Below the pieces are notes generated by a model, which was given only the letters and a program-made list of their open reading frames with translations, was not told the origin of the DNA and searched no databases. From Anaeramoeba flamelloides (lineage: Eukaryota; Metamonada; Anaeramoebidae): a stretch of 64,000 nt of DNA. This document shows, piece by piece, positions 21,216-41,466 of the stretch. Position 1 is the stretch's first letter; the number at the start of each line of letters is the position of its first letter. The translations under genes and the position numbers were made by a program. Location: the NCBI GenBank assembly GCA_027625915.1, contig JANTQA010000012.1:1209001-1273000 (forward strand), written 5' to 3'.

Positions 21216-22400
21216 TCAAATTGAGATATATCAGAAAATCGCTATATTCAATATTATCAGGATAATATAACAAATCACGATAATATCAGAAAATCGCGAT
21301 AATTATTTAAAAATCATGATTAATGCCAAAATACCGCAATTAAAAAGTAATCGCTGATTTAATAGTTGCTGGGTTTTTGGTCTAAATGATCAATATTTTG
21401 ACTAAGAAATTTTTTTGATCAAAAAACAGTTTATGTGAAATAAAAGTTATTCTTTGAAAAAAAAAAAAAAAAAAATACTTGATTCAATCAAGGATAAGAT
21501 CGTGAGTTTTATTGTATTTTCATTTGATTTGGTTGTCAAACCTATCGATCCTTTAAGATCAACAACAATAAGAACTTAAGATAAATAAATATTTTTTCAG
21601 TAAATCGTGGTGTTGGAAATTACCTTGAATAAATTAGCTTCTAAAATAACCAACACTTTATCTATTCTTTGAAGAATGTTTTCTTGGGTTCAAACATTTT
21701 CAATAATCTCAGAAAGCTAAAAGGAGTTGGATGACTCTTCAAAAGCTTTAACAACAACCGCAGCCAGATGATTACTAATTAATAAGATTTTTAACACAAT
21801 TCTAGTCTTCTTCTTATTCTTCTTCTTCTTTGAGCATCTTTGTATTGGACAGAAAACACAATTAGAGCTTAGAGGTTTTTGTTTGACCGATCACCAATAA
21901 GAAGGAAAATTATTCTTTTTTATTTTTGGCTATTTAAGATTGTGAAGGTAACAACTCCATTTTAAGAAAACACATCTCTATTATATTCAAATATATTGTT
22001 GAAATGGGTAATTATTAGTTTGATCATAAAATTTGTTAGTAGATTTTATATTTTGTTACAAAAAAAAAAAAAAAAGAAAAAAATTTTGTTTCCATTACAA
22101 ATCAAACTCATTCAGTTTATCAAAGTTTTTTGTCTTTCGAAACTTTCAAACAGTTGAAGACAATTCATAACATTTGCAAATACTTTCTAACATTTATTTA
22201 AAGGCAAAAAGCAGTGTAAAAGTTTCAAGGCTTTGTCAAAGTCAAGAGATTGTTTTAAGGTGATTTCAAAAAAATAATTTTTCATTTTTTCGCGATAATG
22301 TGAATATCGCGATTTTATGATTTTTCACGATAAAGCAGGAATAATCACAATTTTTTTAATACTATGACGATTTTATTGTTAATATCATGATATTGTATTT
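21216..22400. repeat. Paired TCGCGATA-rich clusters, about 0.9 kb apart
   Basis: At 21216-21360 short blocks such as cacgataatatcagaaaat and cgcgataatt recur; at 22290-22400 the inverted-sense counterparts gaatatcgcgattttatga and tttttcacgataaag appear. CpG-containing octamers are rare in this DNA. The pair may be the subterminal repeats of an old transposon. A minus-strand coding trace (21605-21866) lies between them. Confidence 0.4.
21605..21866 (-). pseudogene. Minus-strand coding trace of unknown family
   Basis: One frame reads about 49 codons (SNCVFCPIQRC, a lysine-rich run, then NHLAAVVVKAFEESSNSF) to a stop at 21719. After the stop the same frame continues with coding-like sequence (LSEIIENV, then NILQRIDKVLVILEANLFK) broken by further stops. 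The composition differs from the neighbouring AT-rich noise. I cannot name the parent gene; it might be an old gene or cargo of the element bounded by the TCGCGATA clusters. Confidence 0.25.
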
Positions 22401-22926
22401 TATCATCAAAACTTCTCATATTTGCTAAAGTGCATCAATTGTACTTAATGTCAATTTTGTGATAAAAAATAACACATACTAGACATTTTAAAAATTAATT
22501 TTATTTAAAAGCTATTTTCAAAATATTTTAAGAGAAGGTCATTAGATTAAAAAAGTATTCCTAACTCGTTTAGATACTTTTAAATATTGTCAAGTTCCTC
22601 ATTTTTTTAAAATTATTAAAATAGGATTTTAATTTTTTTCTTTAAAATTCAATAATCACAGAAACTAAAATTTTCAGGATCAGAAATTTCAAACTATTAA
22701 CCATACTCAATCAGCAATAAGAATCTAACTCTTGATAATTTGGTTTAATTTTCTAATTCAAAGCTAAATCCTGAGAAAAATAATTTACTAAAAAATAAAA
22801 AAAAAAAGTACATCAATTTTCTAAAACGGCATCTAACTAATATAAATTATATTATATTAATTAATAATCACCAAAATAAATTTTATAAAAACTTTTTAAT
22901 GATCAACAATTTACAGAAAAATATCT
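22401..22926. other. Intergenic, downstream of huntingtin
   Basis: AT-rich spacer with no gene or repeat that I can support. Confidence 0.4.
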
Positions 22927-26520
<3,594 letters not shown>

Positions 26521-26982
26521 TGATGTTATTTAATATTTTTTCAATTTTATTAATAATTAATTTTAAATTTTTTATTTTTTTCTTAAGTTTTTTTTTTTTT
26601 TGAATTAAATTCTCTTTTTCATTAATTAATAATTCAGCAATTAATTGGTTTTTTAAAGATTTAAATTTTATTTTTTTTATTATTTTTTTTTTTAAATTTA
26701 TTATATTTTTGTTATTCTTTGGAAAAATTAACAAAAATTTTATTAATTTTTTACTTTTTGTAAATGTTAAATTTTCATAATCTATATTAATTAAATAATT
26801 TGAAATTAGTTCAATGATTGTGTTTTTATTAATTTTGTTGTTAGTAAAAGTATTTTTTAAAAAATTAATTAATAAATCATTGTTTACAAAATTTTCAAAT
26901 ATTAAATTTAAGAAATTTATTTCATTAAATAAATTTTCAATTATATCTTTTTTTGGTTCTGGATTTTTTTTGATATTATTAC

Positions 26983-27031
<49 letters not shown>

Positions 27032-27657
27032 TTCATTATTATTGTTGTTGTTTTTGTTGTTCTTGTCATTATTGTTATTATTTTTATTGTTATCAAGACT
27101 GTTATTATTAAAAAGATAATGATGTACTTTTAATGATAATAATAATTGATGTAATATTAATTCTGGAATATTATTTGGAAATTTTAATTTAATTATTTGA
27201 AACCAAAATTTTATATTTAAATAATTTAATTTGATGAAAATTAATAAAATTAAATCAAAAAATTTGATAATTTTTTCATTTATCAAATTTAATTCCAATT
27301 CTCTTTTTATTAAAATTATTATTTTTTGATTTAATGTGTTTAATAATTGATTAAAAATGAATGAATCAGTAATTTGGAAATTTTTAATTAAATTTAATAC
27401 AGAAGATAAATAAGATAAATGATCAAAATTTATTTGGATAATATTAATTAATAGAAATTGGTTTAATAAAGCATCTAAATTTTCAATTAATTTAATTATA
27501 ATATCTTCTTTATCATTTGTTAGAATTATATTATTATTATCATTTTCTTTTTCTTTTTCCATATCATTTTCATTTTCATTTTCATTTTTAGAATTTACAC
27601 TTTCATTATTTTTTATAATAATTTTATTATGATTATTTTCGTTATTATTATTATTGT

Positions 27658-27727
<70 letters not shown>

Positions 27728-29150
27728 GCTACTTTTTATATTAATATTAATATCATTTTCATTATTATTTTCCAGATGATAATTATATGATTTTATTATT
27801 ATGGTAAAAAAAATCAATTTAAATTCAAAATTATTATTCTTTATTAAATTTATTTTTAACATAAAATCTTTAAAAACGTTAAATGAAATTTTCATTTGAT
27901 AATAATTTATTATTGAATTTTTAAATTTTTTACTTGGAAATTTAGTTAACTTGTATAAGGAATTATTTATAAATTTATTAATTTTTTCATTAATTTTGGG
28001 ATTCTTATTCTTTTTTAAAATTAAAAAAAATAAATGAATAAAATAAATATTTTTTTCCTTTGAAATTAAATGGTCTATTATTTCGATTTGATATTTTTCA
28101 AGAATTAATTGCTTTTCGTTCGAAATCTTTTTTTCGTTGCATAAAAAAAAACAAAAACATAAATGTTTTAATGACTTGATTTTGATTTTGATATTGATGT
28201 TTCCCCTTTCTTGTTTATTTAATATGAAATCAAAAAATTGGACGATTTTATTTGGTTTTAAAGACTTTACATTATTTAAAAATAATTTTTTAATGAATTT
28301 ACAAGTAGGATATAAAATTAATTTTGGATCGATTAAATACTTGTCATTTTCAATGTAATTCTTTATTAAATCAATTAATATATTATGAAAATCCTTTTTA
28401 AACCCCTTTAAAAATTTAATTAATTTGCATATTGATAATATTAACTGAAACTTAATTGCGAGATTTGTGGTATTTTGGATTCTTAACAATATTTGCACTA
28501 TTATTGGATTGATATATATTAAAAATTTCTTATAAACACTTGATTTCTTTCGTTCTTTATTTGTAAAATTATTAAAAACATTGAAAAATAATTTCGTAAT
28601 TGTGCTTGTTGTTAGAATCTGTTCAATATTAAACAATGGCTCCAATAAATTAATTATATCATCCCAATACCAAATTATTGAACATCCTATTTTAAAAATA
28701 ATAATTTTTAATAATTTTAAACATTCTTTTCGAATTAGTATAAATTGATTTGAATTTTCATCAATTATTTCAATTCCCATTTTTCTATTTTGATAAAGTG
28801 ATTTAAATAATTCCAAATATAAGGATGAATTTAAATAATTTTTAATATTGTTCGGATTTAGATATAATTTATTTTTATTTAAAAAATCATTTCTCTTTTG
28901 ATTATTTTGATAAAATTTTATTATTCTGTTTTTAATATTGTCGTTATTATTTAAATTTTCATTATTTGTTTTATTAAGATTTTCTTTTAATAATTTTGGC
29001 TGGAGTCCATCAGATAAATCATTACAAATACAAAGTACCTTTATTAAATGAAATAATATTTTTTCTAAATTTTTTATTGGATATTTGTTTTTTAATTTAA
29101 ATAATCTATTACTATTGCTATTGTTATTATTAGTGTTACCGTTCTTGTTA

Positions 29151-29190
<40 letters not shown>

Positions 29191-31519
29191 TTGGGTGACT
29201 TTTGGATTTTTTATTAAATTTCAGAATAAATTTTAAAAATTTCAAAGCTTTTAAATGTTTATTATTATCACAAATAAATTTTGGTTCTTCAATTAAATTT
29301 AAAAAAATTGGCTGGAATTCATTCAATAATATTGACAAATATTTTGTTTGTTTTTTACATTTACATTGATTAATTAATTCTAATAATATTTCAAATGCAA
29401 GATTAATATTGCATTTTGAAGACAAGCCAGTTACCGTTCTTAATAATAAATCGATTGTCCAATAAAAGAAATTTAAGGATTTTTTTTCATTCCCCAAAAT
29501 TGCTCGAACAAACTCAATTGTGATACTACCACTGATTTTGTCATCCTTTGTATCACTGCCAATAATTAAAAACATTTCTAAAATTTGATAAATTAATTTG
29601 TTGTTCTCATTATTATCATAAATAATATACTCACTTAAGATTTCAATCAATGAAACCATTACAACAGTGCCAAGTTCATTTCTTTGGTTTATCAGTAAAG
29701 CTTTACATTTGATTATTAGATCATTAATTAAATACCTATAATGATTTATCTTTGATATTGCAACAATTAAATCTTTGATTGATTGGAAAATTGATTTTCT
29801 TAAGAATTTAATATCTAACAACTTTTCATAAATTTGAAAGATTGTTTGAATTTTATAATCGGTCAATCTTAAATCAATAATTTTTTTTATTATCCCACCT
29901 AAAGAAACACAGATTTTTTTTTGTAATTGCGGATCTCCTTTTTCTAATAAATTTAAAATTAAATAATTCGATTGCTCATCTTTTTGTTTTGGTATAGTTT
30001 TGTTGATCGTTGTTGTTTTTAATTCTAATTTTTCATTTTCTTTTTCATTTTCATTTTCTTTTTCTTTTTCTTTTTCTTTTTCTTTTTCTTTTTCTTTTTC
30101 TTTTTCATTTTCATTTTCTTTTCCATTTTCATTTTCTTTTGTTGTTAATTCTGATCTTTCTTCATTTTCTTTTTCTTGTTTTTGGAATTGTTCTTGGTTG
30201 TTATTTTGGTTTTCTTTGTTAATCTCTACCTTTTCAATCTCTTCTTCTTCTTCTTTCTTTTGTATCACTTGTTTTGGTTTTTCTTGTTCCTCGTGTTCTT
30301 CTTTTTTTAAAAAAATATTAATAATTTTCATTGGCTTTAAATCCAATAAACTTATTAAAATTGAAATAACTAAAATTTTTAAAGAGACTTTCTGTAAATG
30401 GTCATTGTTCTCCTTTGTTTGTTCCCAATTATTAAAAATGATACTGCTTAATATCTGATAGAAACTATTATTATTTAATTTTTCTTGGATTGCTTCTATT
30501 GAATGACAATTTTGGATTAAAGCTAGGATGTTTTCCATGGCAATTGCGCGAACAGAGGTTTTAATTAGCGGACACGGGTTGTTTAGGATCTCCCAAGAGT
30601 AGTCCCAGATACGTATAATAAAGGGGAAAAAATTGTCTTGATCGTAAAATTGCTTAATAAACAATAAGGTTGTTTTAAAGGATCCCATTAGCCAATTGTG
30701 GTCCATGGCTTTTTGGTTGCTTTGATCGTTTTCTTGCATGCTTTGGCTTAGGTTCTGGCTTACGATACGAAAAATTTTGCCAAGAACCTGTGGGATAGTC
30801 TGATCAGGTGTACAGTGGCAACAAATTGAACAAAGAGTAAAAGAGCAAGATCTGTTCCATTCAGTATCTTTGTCTTGCAGCCTATTAATTAATTTAGAAA
30901 TTAGCTGCGCCTGTATGTCAAGATCGAGCCACTCTGAAAAGATCTCAAATATTTGCGACAAATCTGTTTTCAGGATTGCGGTCGCAATTTGCCCACTTTT
31001 CAATGTAAGCACATTACAAAAGGACGTCCAAAAGTATGGCGCTAAAATTGGTAACTGTTGGATTGAGATTTGATTGGCAACCTTTGGTAGCAATTTTAAA
31101 CACAACTGCTTCCCGCGATTACCAATTTTGGATTGCCCCGATAACGCTTTGATTAAATTTAAACTCAATAAATCCCCATTCGAATGCTTTGTGATGTTGA
31201 TTATTGAAACTAAACAATTCGACGAAATTAATTGAATATTGAAATTCCGATCTTCACATGTAATAAGTAAACAATTTATTGTTTTTTCAAGTCTTGTTAA
31301 GTGCTCCTTTTTTTCGTTTTTTTTTTTTTTGTTTCCTTTTTCTTTTTCTTTTTCTTTTTCAAAGACACATGAATTCTTAGAGATCGAAAAACTTTCATTG
31401 TTTATGATCGTTACTAATGTTTTACAGGCTTTAAGTATTGTGTTTTCATTTGGTGTGTTTGTTAACGTTTGGCTTTTTTGTCTTTTTGTAAGCACATTAA
31501 TATAAGTACGCCAATTCAT

Positions 31520-33989
31520 TTAGGATTGAACTCGAAAAAAATAAATTATTTTTTGGTATTCTTATTTTGGCTCTCATTTTGCGGCTTAGATCCAGAGTCC
31601 TTTTTTTTGATTATTTATTCGGGCTTCTGACTTTATTTTTTTCTTCTTTTTTTCAGATTCTTTGGTAATCTTGTGAAAAATTTATTTTGTTCAACCAGGG
31701 AATCATTTTGGGTTTGGCTTACTTTTTTGTAAAGTTTGGATAAACTTTGAAGGTTAAAAATTATCGACTTTTGAGAAAGGTTTTTAGATTTTTTTGGATA
31801 GGTCTTTAATATCTTTTTAAGGTTTGATTCAAATTGTTTGAATTTTATTTAGATATGGGCCTCGAGTTGTTTCTATCAAATAATATTCTTACTGTAGAAC
31901 TCTTTTTTTGGAACAGTTAAATGATATTAATGTTAATCATTTATGAAAAAAAGTTAAACACGATTATTGAATGGAAACCTTAGTAGAACCGAAATATGAA
32001 AAATAAAATCAATTAAAAAAATAAATATATTAACTTTTAAAGAATAATTTATAATATTTGAACCAAATCAAATGAACAATTATAATTTAGATCTTTTTTT
32101 TTTTTTATCCAAATCGAAGGAAGGGTTTTGAAGATCCTGAAAAAAAAGTGATACTTTTCAAGGAATTTTTTCAAGAATTTGGTAATCCAAGAAAAACACT
32201 TAACAAAAGATGGAATTAAAAAACTCTTATTGTGTAAAATCTAAACTTTATCTTTAATCATTTCTTTTTTCTTATATTAATTGACTTTTTCTTTATATTT
32301 TCAGGTTTTTGTGATTTCTTTGATTCTATTAAAATTTGTATTAAAAATCCGAGGAAAACTTTTTTTTCCAAAATAGTAAGATTCTTTTAGGAACTAGTCA
32401 ACTAATAACAATCTTCAAGTATTTTTAATAGCAAATTTACAGAATATTTTAAAACAACTTGAAATTTTTTATGTAGTAAAAAACCTGGTACGATTATATT
32501 AGAATGAAAAAAACAAAATTGAAAAATTCAAGTTCTACAACAATACTATTTTTATTAATTTTTCATCACCAATAATAAAGTTTAGAGACATAAAATCAAA
32601 ACTATAAAATCTTAAGGTTAAAGTATTTATTATTCTTCATATGTACGGCCATTTATAAAAGTCTCTAGTCAAGAAAAAAAGTGTTTTCCTGATAACAAAA
32701 ACCCAAATAAACGATGGATGATTTTTTTTTTTATTAATTCAACTTGTGATATTTACTTTTAATAGATAATATTTATATTTTTTGAAAATGTTGTACTCAT
32801 CTAATAAAACTGAAATAGAGAAAAAAAATTCCTTGTGAAAAATATTTCGTACTCAGGGTTATCTTGGTTTAAAAAACTTTAGCATAATCCCAAGATTTTT
32901 CTCAATTTTATAAAATATTTGAAAATTTAACGAAGTGTTCGTAGGGTGCCCTATAGTGTTGCCAAGTACCTAGATTTTTATTTACTTTCTTTGAAAAAAC
33001 AGAAAATTTATTTAATTTTCAATCTAGAATAAAAAGTAAAATAAAAAAAACCTAAAAAATCAATAAAAAAATATTTTTTCAATTTAAATCTAGAAACAAT
33101 TCTTTAATTGTCAAATTAATTGATATCCGATTTGAAGTGTATTTTTAAATTTAAAATACTTTAGAATATATTATAATTATAAAAAAATTACTGTGATAAA
33201 AAAAATATTCAAATTTTTTACTATCACATTACAAAAATCTTATTCAAAAATTAGATCTTCCAACTTTAATTGTTAAATATCTTGAAATATAATTATTTAT
33301 CCAAGATCTTTTATTATCTCAGGGTATTTATTAGAATCAAAATTACAAAAAAGTGAAAAATTAACTCATATGTATTTTTTTATATTAAAACACTATACAT
33401 GATGGTGAATATCAAATTTTCTTGAAAATTATTTTAACAAATGAGATATTTTTGAAATTTTTGATCCTTTTTTCTTATTTTTAAGAAAGTTCAATATTTA
33501 AAAAAATTATGAATTGTTTCACAAATAAAATATTTTTGTTAAATGAGAAATAAATCTTATTATCAGTGAAGGGATAAGACATATAATAAACTGAAAAATA
33601 ATGCCATTATTTTTGAAATAACAGAATTTAGCTCAATTTTAAAAATGTGACTCACCTGAAATAATAAATTGAATATATATATATATATATATATACTTTG
33701 GTTTTCAAGCAGAAGATAATTAAATCTGGTTTTTTATTCATTTTTAAGTCATTATAAATAGATAAAAATATGATATACTAAAATTCAAAAAAAATAAAAT
33801 CAAAAAATAAAAAACACTGAGTTATAATTTTTGAAATGAGATTATTAGATATTTAATTACTAGACTTTACTGAAAAAAAGTTGACAAAAAGTTTTTTTGC
33901 CAATAATTAACTTTATTTTAAAAGACATTGTATAATCTCAATTTTATAAGTGTTTATTGGTCTTTTGGATATATCTTTTTTTTCCACAT
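31520..33989. other. Intergenic, upstream of huntingtin
   Basis: AT-rich DNA of about 2.5 kb. It contains one decayed modular hairpin copy (32938-33055) and a (TA)n tract at about 33675-33693. The huntingtin promoter must lie near 31520-31900, but no motif can be named. Confidence 0.5.
32938..33055. repeat. Modular hairpin repeat, decayed copy
   Basis: gtgttcgtagggtgcccta is followed by gtacctagattt and a type-A hairpin whose arms (tttactttctttgaaaaaac and the complement-like taaaaagtaaaataaaa) are diverged. The order of spacer then hairpin matches the better copies at 16.2 and 61.2 kb. Confidence 0.6.
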
Positions 33990-33991
33990 TA

Positions 33992-34188
33992 CAGTCAGTT
34001 CCACTTTTAATACACAAACTTTGAACCAAATTTAAGGTACCAAAAAAATCTCAAATTAAGGCACAAAATTTGTATTCGAGTAAAATAATTATTGAAAAAT
34101 TAAAATTCCAAAAAATGCGCTTTAATTTGAGATTTTTTTGTGCCTTAAATTTCTTTAAAATTTTGTGCCTTAAAAGTGGAACTGACTG
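33992..34188. mobile_element. Tc1/mariner-type MITE, 197 bp, TA target duplication
   Basis: Termini CAGTCAGTTCCACTTTTAA and TTAAAAGTGGAACTGACTG are perfect inverted copies flanked by TA on both sides (33990-33991 and 34189-34190). The inverted similarity continues inward for about 70 bp (aaatttaaggtaccaaaaa against tttttgtgccttaaattt). The CAGT start and TA duplication are what Tc1/mariner transposases make. There is no coding capacity, so it is non-autonomous. The intact ends suggest a fairly recent insertion. Confidence 0.9.
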
Positions 34189-34414
34189 TATATTTTGCAA
34201 AACAAGAAAAATTATCAAAAAAAAATAAAATAAAATAAAATAAAAACAAGAGAAAAACCAAAATTTGAAAAAACCAAACCAAAATTTGCCAAATTAGATG
34301 AAATAATTCTGATACAAAAGTTTGAAAATATTTTTTTTTAAAGAATACTGGAATAAACCCGTAAAATAACAAACATTAACATTATAAAACGAGGAAAATT
34401 TTTTGAAAAATTGT

Positions 34415-34940
34415 TTATTTAATTTCAAAAACATTACAATAAATATATAAAAATTTAAAAAAAAAATTTCTTTATTTAAATGCAGTTTTTAAATCAATTT
34501 TTTCTTTGTTTTCTAAAAAAAAAAAATATGAAAAAAAAAAAAACAGATAGAGGGAAAAGACTCCAAAAATACTTTTATAAAACCTGTGGAATTCAACTTT
34601 TAACCTATAAACCACATTATAATTTAATTATTTGTAATCAATAATTACTAATCCTATTATTAATAATTTGAAAAGGTTTCTAATTATACTAATTTTAAAT
34701 AATCGATAACTTTTTACTTTTCTGTCTCAAAAATTTATTTGTTGGAAAACAAATAAAATTGTATTCAAATTAATACTTATAATGAAATAAAATAATAAAT
34801 GATACAAGGTAACTTATTGAAATAAAAATATCTCATTTTTTTGAACTTTTTTGACTAAAAATATTCCAAAATTTTCAACACAGTTAAAAAAGTTCAAAGA
34901 ATAACATATTATACTTTACATTTAATTTGGAAATAATTTT
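34415..34940. repeat. Dispersed AT-rich repeat, copy 2
   Basis: Collinear with 19800-20460: ttcaaaaacattacaataaa, aaatcaattttttctttg, a long poly-A stretch with tatg, ctccaaaaatac, and gtaatcaataattactaa. The LINE coding part is missing here. Confidence 0.6.
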
Positions 34941-34964
34941 TATTTTATCAACTATTTCATCTCT

Positions 34965-35210
34965 TGTTGATTCTGTTTTGTTTTCTTTTCCTATTTTCCT
35001 CTGACCTATTCAGTTCCATCCAATCCGATTATTTAGATGGTTGAAAGATGGTTACTGTTGTTTTTTTTTTAAAAATAGAAAAATCGCATATAATTGGTAG
35101 ATGGTATCTTATCATTTGATCGATCAATAATTTTTCGTGAAATTTCAACAAATTTCACAATACATTTTTTGACCAAATTCTGCCATTTCAGCTCTTTTTG
35201 TTATTTGGGA
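34965..35210 (+). repeat. Dispersed repeat with copy in reverse at 45.0-45.25 kb
   Basis: Ordered matches to the complement of 45000-45250 are ctgttttgttttcttttcc, aaaaatcgcatataattggt, agatggtatcttatcattt, gatcgatcaataattttt and acaatacattttttgacca. The match extends over more than 200 bp. No termini or target duplication were found, and no coding sequence is seen. Confidence 0.65.
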
Positions 35211-35996
35211 CACACCGTTTTTTATTTTTTTCATTTTATTTTGTAAAAATCATTAATTATAAAAACATTAATAATGGATAACTATAATGTGCTATTATTA
35301 TTTTTTGAAAAATTTTTGATATTGTGATTTTTTTTTGATTATTTTTTATTGTGTATGTGTCTAAATTTTTGGAAGGGTATTTAACATTGGATTAATTTCA
35401 AACTTATTTTAAAATACTTTTAGGATTTGATCTCATTAATACAACACAATATATTTGAATAATAAAATAAAAAATTATCTTTTCCGAGTATCTTTATTAT
35501 CTATAAAATTCGCTTATTGTGCGAATTTCAGAAATACCTTAAATTCATTTTAATTATTCTTTTTAAAACACATGTTTAAATTTAAAATTTTTTATTTTAA
35601 TTCCTAATCAAATTAAATAAAATTTACAATTATTTGTAATTGTAAGGTTCTATTTTATAAGAGTAAATTACAAATAATGATATTCGTCTTCATACCAGTG
35701 TTAAAAATTAATTTGAATTTTTAACTTAGTACTTTTTTAGTAATTTTAACATATTTTAGAATTTAGAAAAATAATAATTTGGATAAATATTGAAGATCTT
35801 CAAAAAAAAACAATTAATTTTGAAAAAATGAACTCAAAAGAAAGTACAATGAATGAGATAGATAAAAAAAAATAAATTTTTCTTCCGGAAAGTCCGTTGA
35901 CATATAGATTAGACATTTATATAGATAACAATTACCAATTAACAAATAATAATTAAATCACAACTTAATATCAGATTAGATATAATAATAAAAATT

Positions 35997-36028
<32 letters not shown>

Positions 36029-36049
36029 CAAGTTTTTATCGTATTCTAT

Positions 36050-36560
36050 ATTTTTAAATCTTTTCAGCTAAAAAAATCACTTGATCTAATCATTTTTTTA
36101 TAATAACAATTTAAATTCATAATATTTCACAAAAAGTTTTAAAATAAAATGATAGATAGAAAGATTTTTATCATTTTTTTTTTTTTTTTTTTTTGTTGAT
36201 AAATCTATATTGTTACTTTTAAATTTGGGATAAGTTTAATTAGAGTAAGAATAACCATTTACCAGAAGCCAACATTATCTATTTTTTGTTGGTTTTTAAT
36301 TTAGAACTGAAAATCGAATTGTTTATTTAGTTGTGGTTTTGTTTGATTATTATCATAACAAGTGTATTTCTTTCAAACAATTCATTAAATTTTTTTCAAA
36401 CATAAAATATAATTGTCATAATCGACTGCTGATATAGGAACAAAATGTCAATCATTTAACATTTCCCAAAGTAGATTACCATAATTCAACTTTAGCTTCA
36501 ATTATAGAATTTTCTTTTATGTTTGAAAAAAAAAATAAATAAATTGTTTTTCAACAAGTA
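36050..36560 (-). repeat. 350-bp repeat plus terminal hairpin (reverse copy)
   Basis: Complement of the repeat at 53.5-54.6 kb: a poly-T run, then agagtaagaataaccattta, ccagaagccaacat, ttgtggttttgtttgatt, aacaagtgtatttctttcaa and attcattaaatttttttca. It then runs into a decayed hairpin at about 36415-36505 (tgctgatataggaacaaaa). The flank tttatgtttgaaaaaa recurs in inverse on the far side, so the whole may be a larger inverted repeat. A (TA)n tract lies at 36000-36026. Confidence 0.6.
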
Positions 36561-37248
36561 CTTTGAATACTAAAAAGTAACTAGATAGACCCAAAGTAAT
36601 AAAAAAATTAATAAAAAATTAAAAACAAGATTCAAAAATATTTTGAGTTTTCAATTTAATAGAAAATAAATAATTATCAAACCAACAAATAAATCCAATA
36701 AATCTTTTTATCAGAAGTAAGAATTCAAAAATTAACTTTTTCACAAAAGACGAGAATTAGATGTGCTAAATGAATTCAGGTATTAATATCCTTTTGGAAT
36801 TCTTTATAAATAGAAATATAATTGGTTAATCATAATTTTCCAAACAAAAAATTTTTTCTTTTCAGAATTAAAAAATAAAACCATGAGTAAAGAAGAAGTT
36901 ATTATTTAAAATTTTCAAAATAAGAACAAGAAATAAATGATTTTTTTTTTATTTTTTTCTTGGCTCAAATTTTTTAATTTTTTTGAATTTTCATTTTGTG
37001 GTTGGTAAAAACATTATTCTATAATACATACCACTTTTCATTTTATTACAACTTTGATGCATTTGAATAAAGGAATTATGATTTTTGCATTATAATTCAT
37101 AATACAATGTGACGCTCAAAAGAGCAAAAACGTAGTTACCATCTTATAATGTTCATAAATTAAGATTGAAAAATAATAATAATAAAAGAAAAAAGATTAA
37201 TTTGTAACATCAAAAATTGAATAAATAAAAAAATAATATCGATTGCAA
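36561..37248. other. Intergenic, no gene seen
   Basis: AT-rich spacer downstream of the poly-Q zinc-finger gene. A tiny open frame (MSKEEVII at about 36884) is too short to support. Confidence 0.4.

Positions 37249-41466
<4,218 letters not shown>

Noticed and set aside
30000-30458. Ser/Phe-rich plus-strand frames
   Set aside because: Antisense of the (KE)n stretch of the huntingtin N-terminal frame.
36884-36910. ATG with eight codons (MSKEEVII) after a pyrimidine-rich stretch, resembling a gene start
   Set aside because: It stops at once and no donor site leading to another exon is visible.
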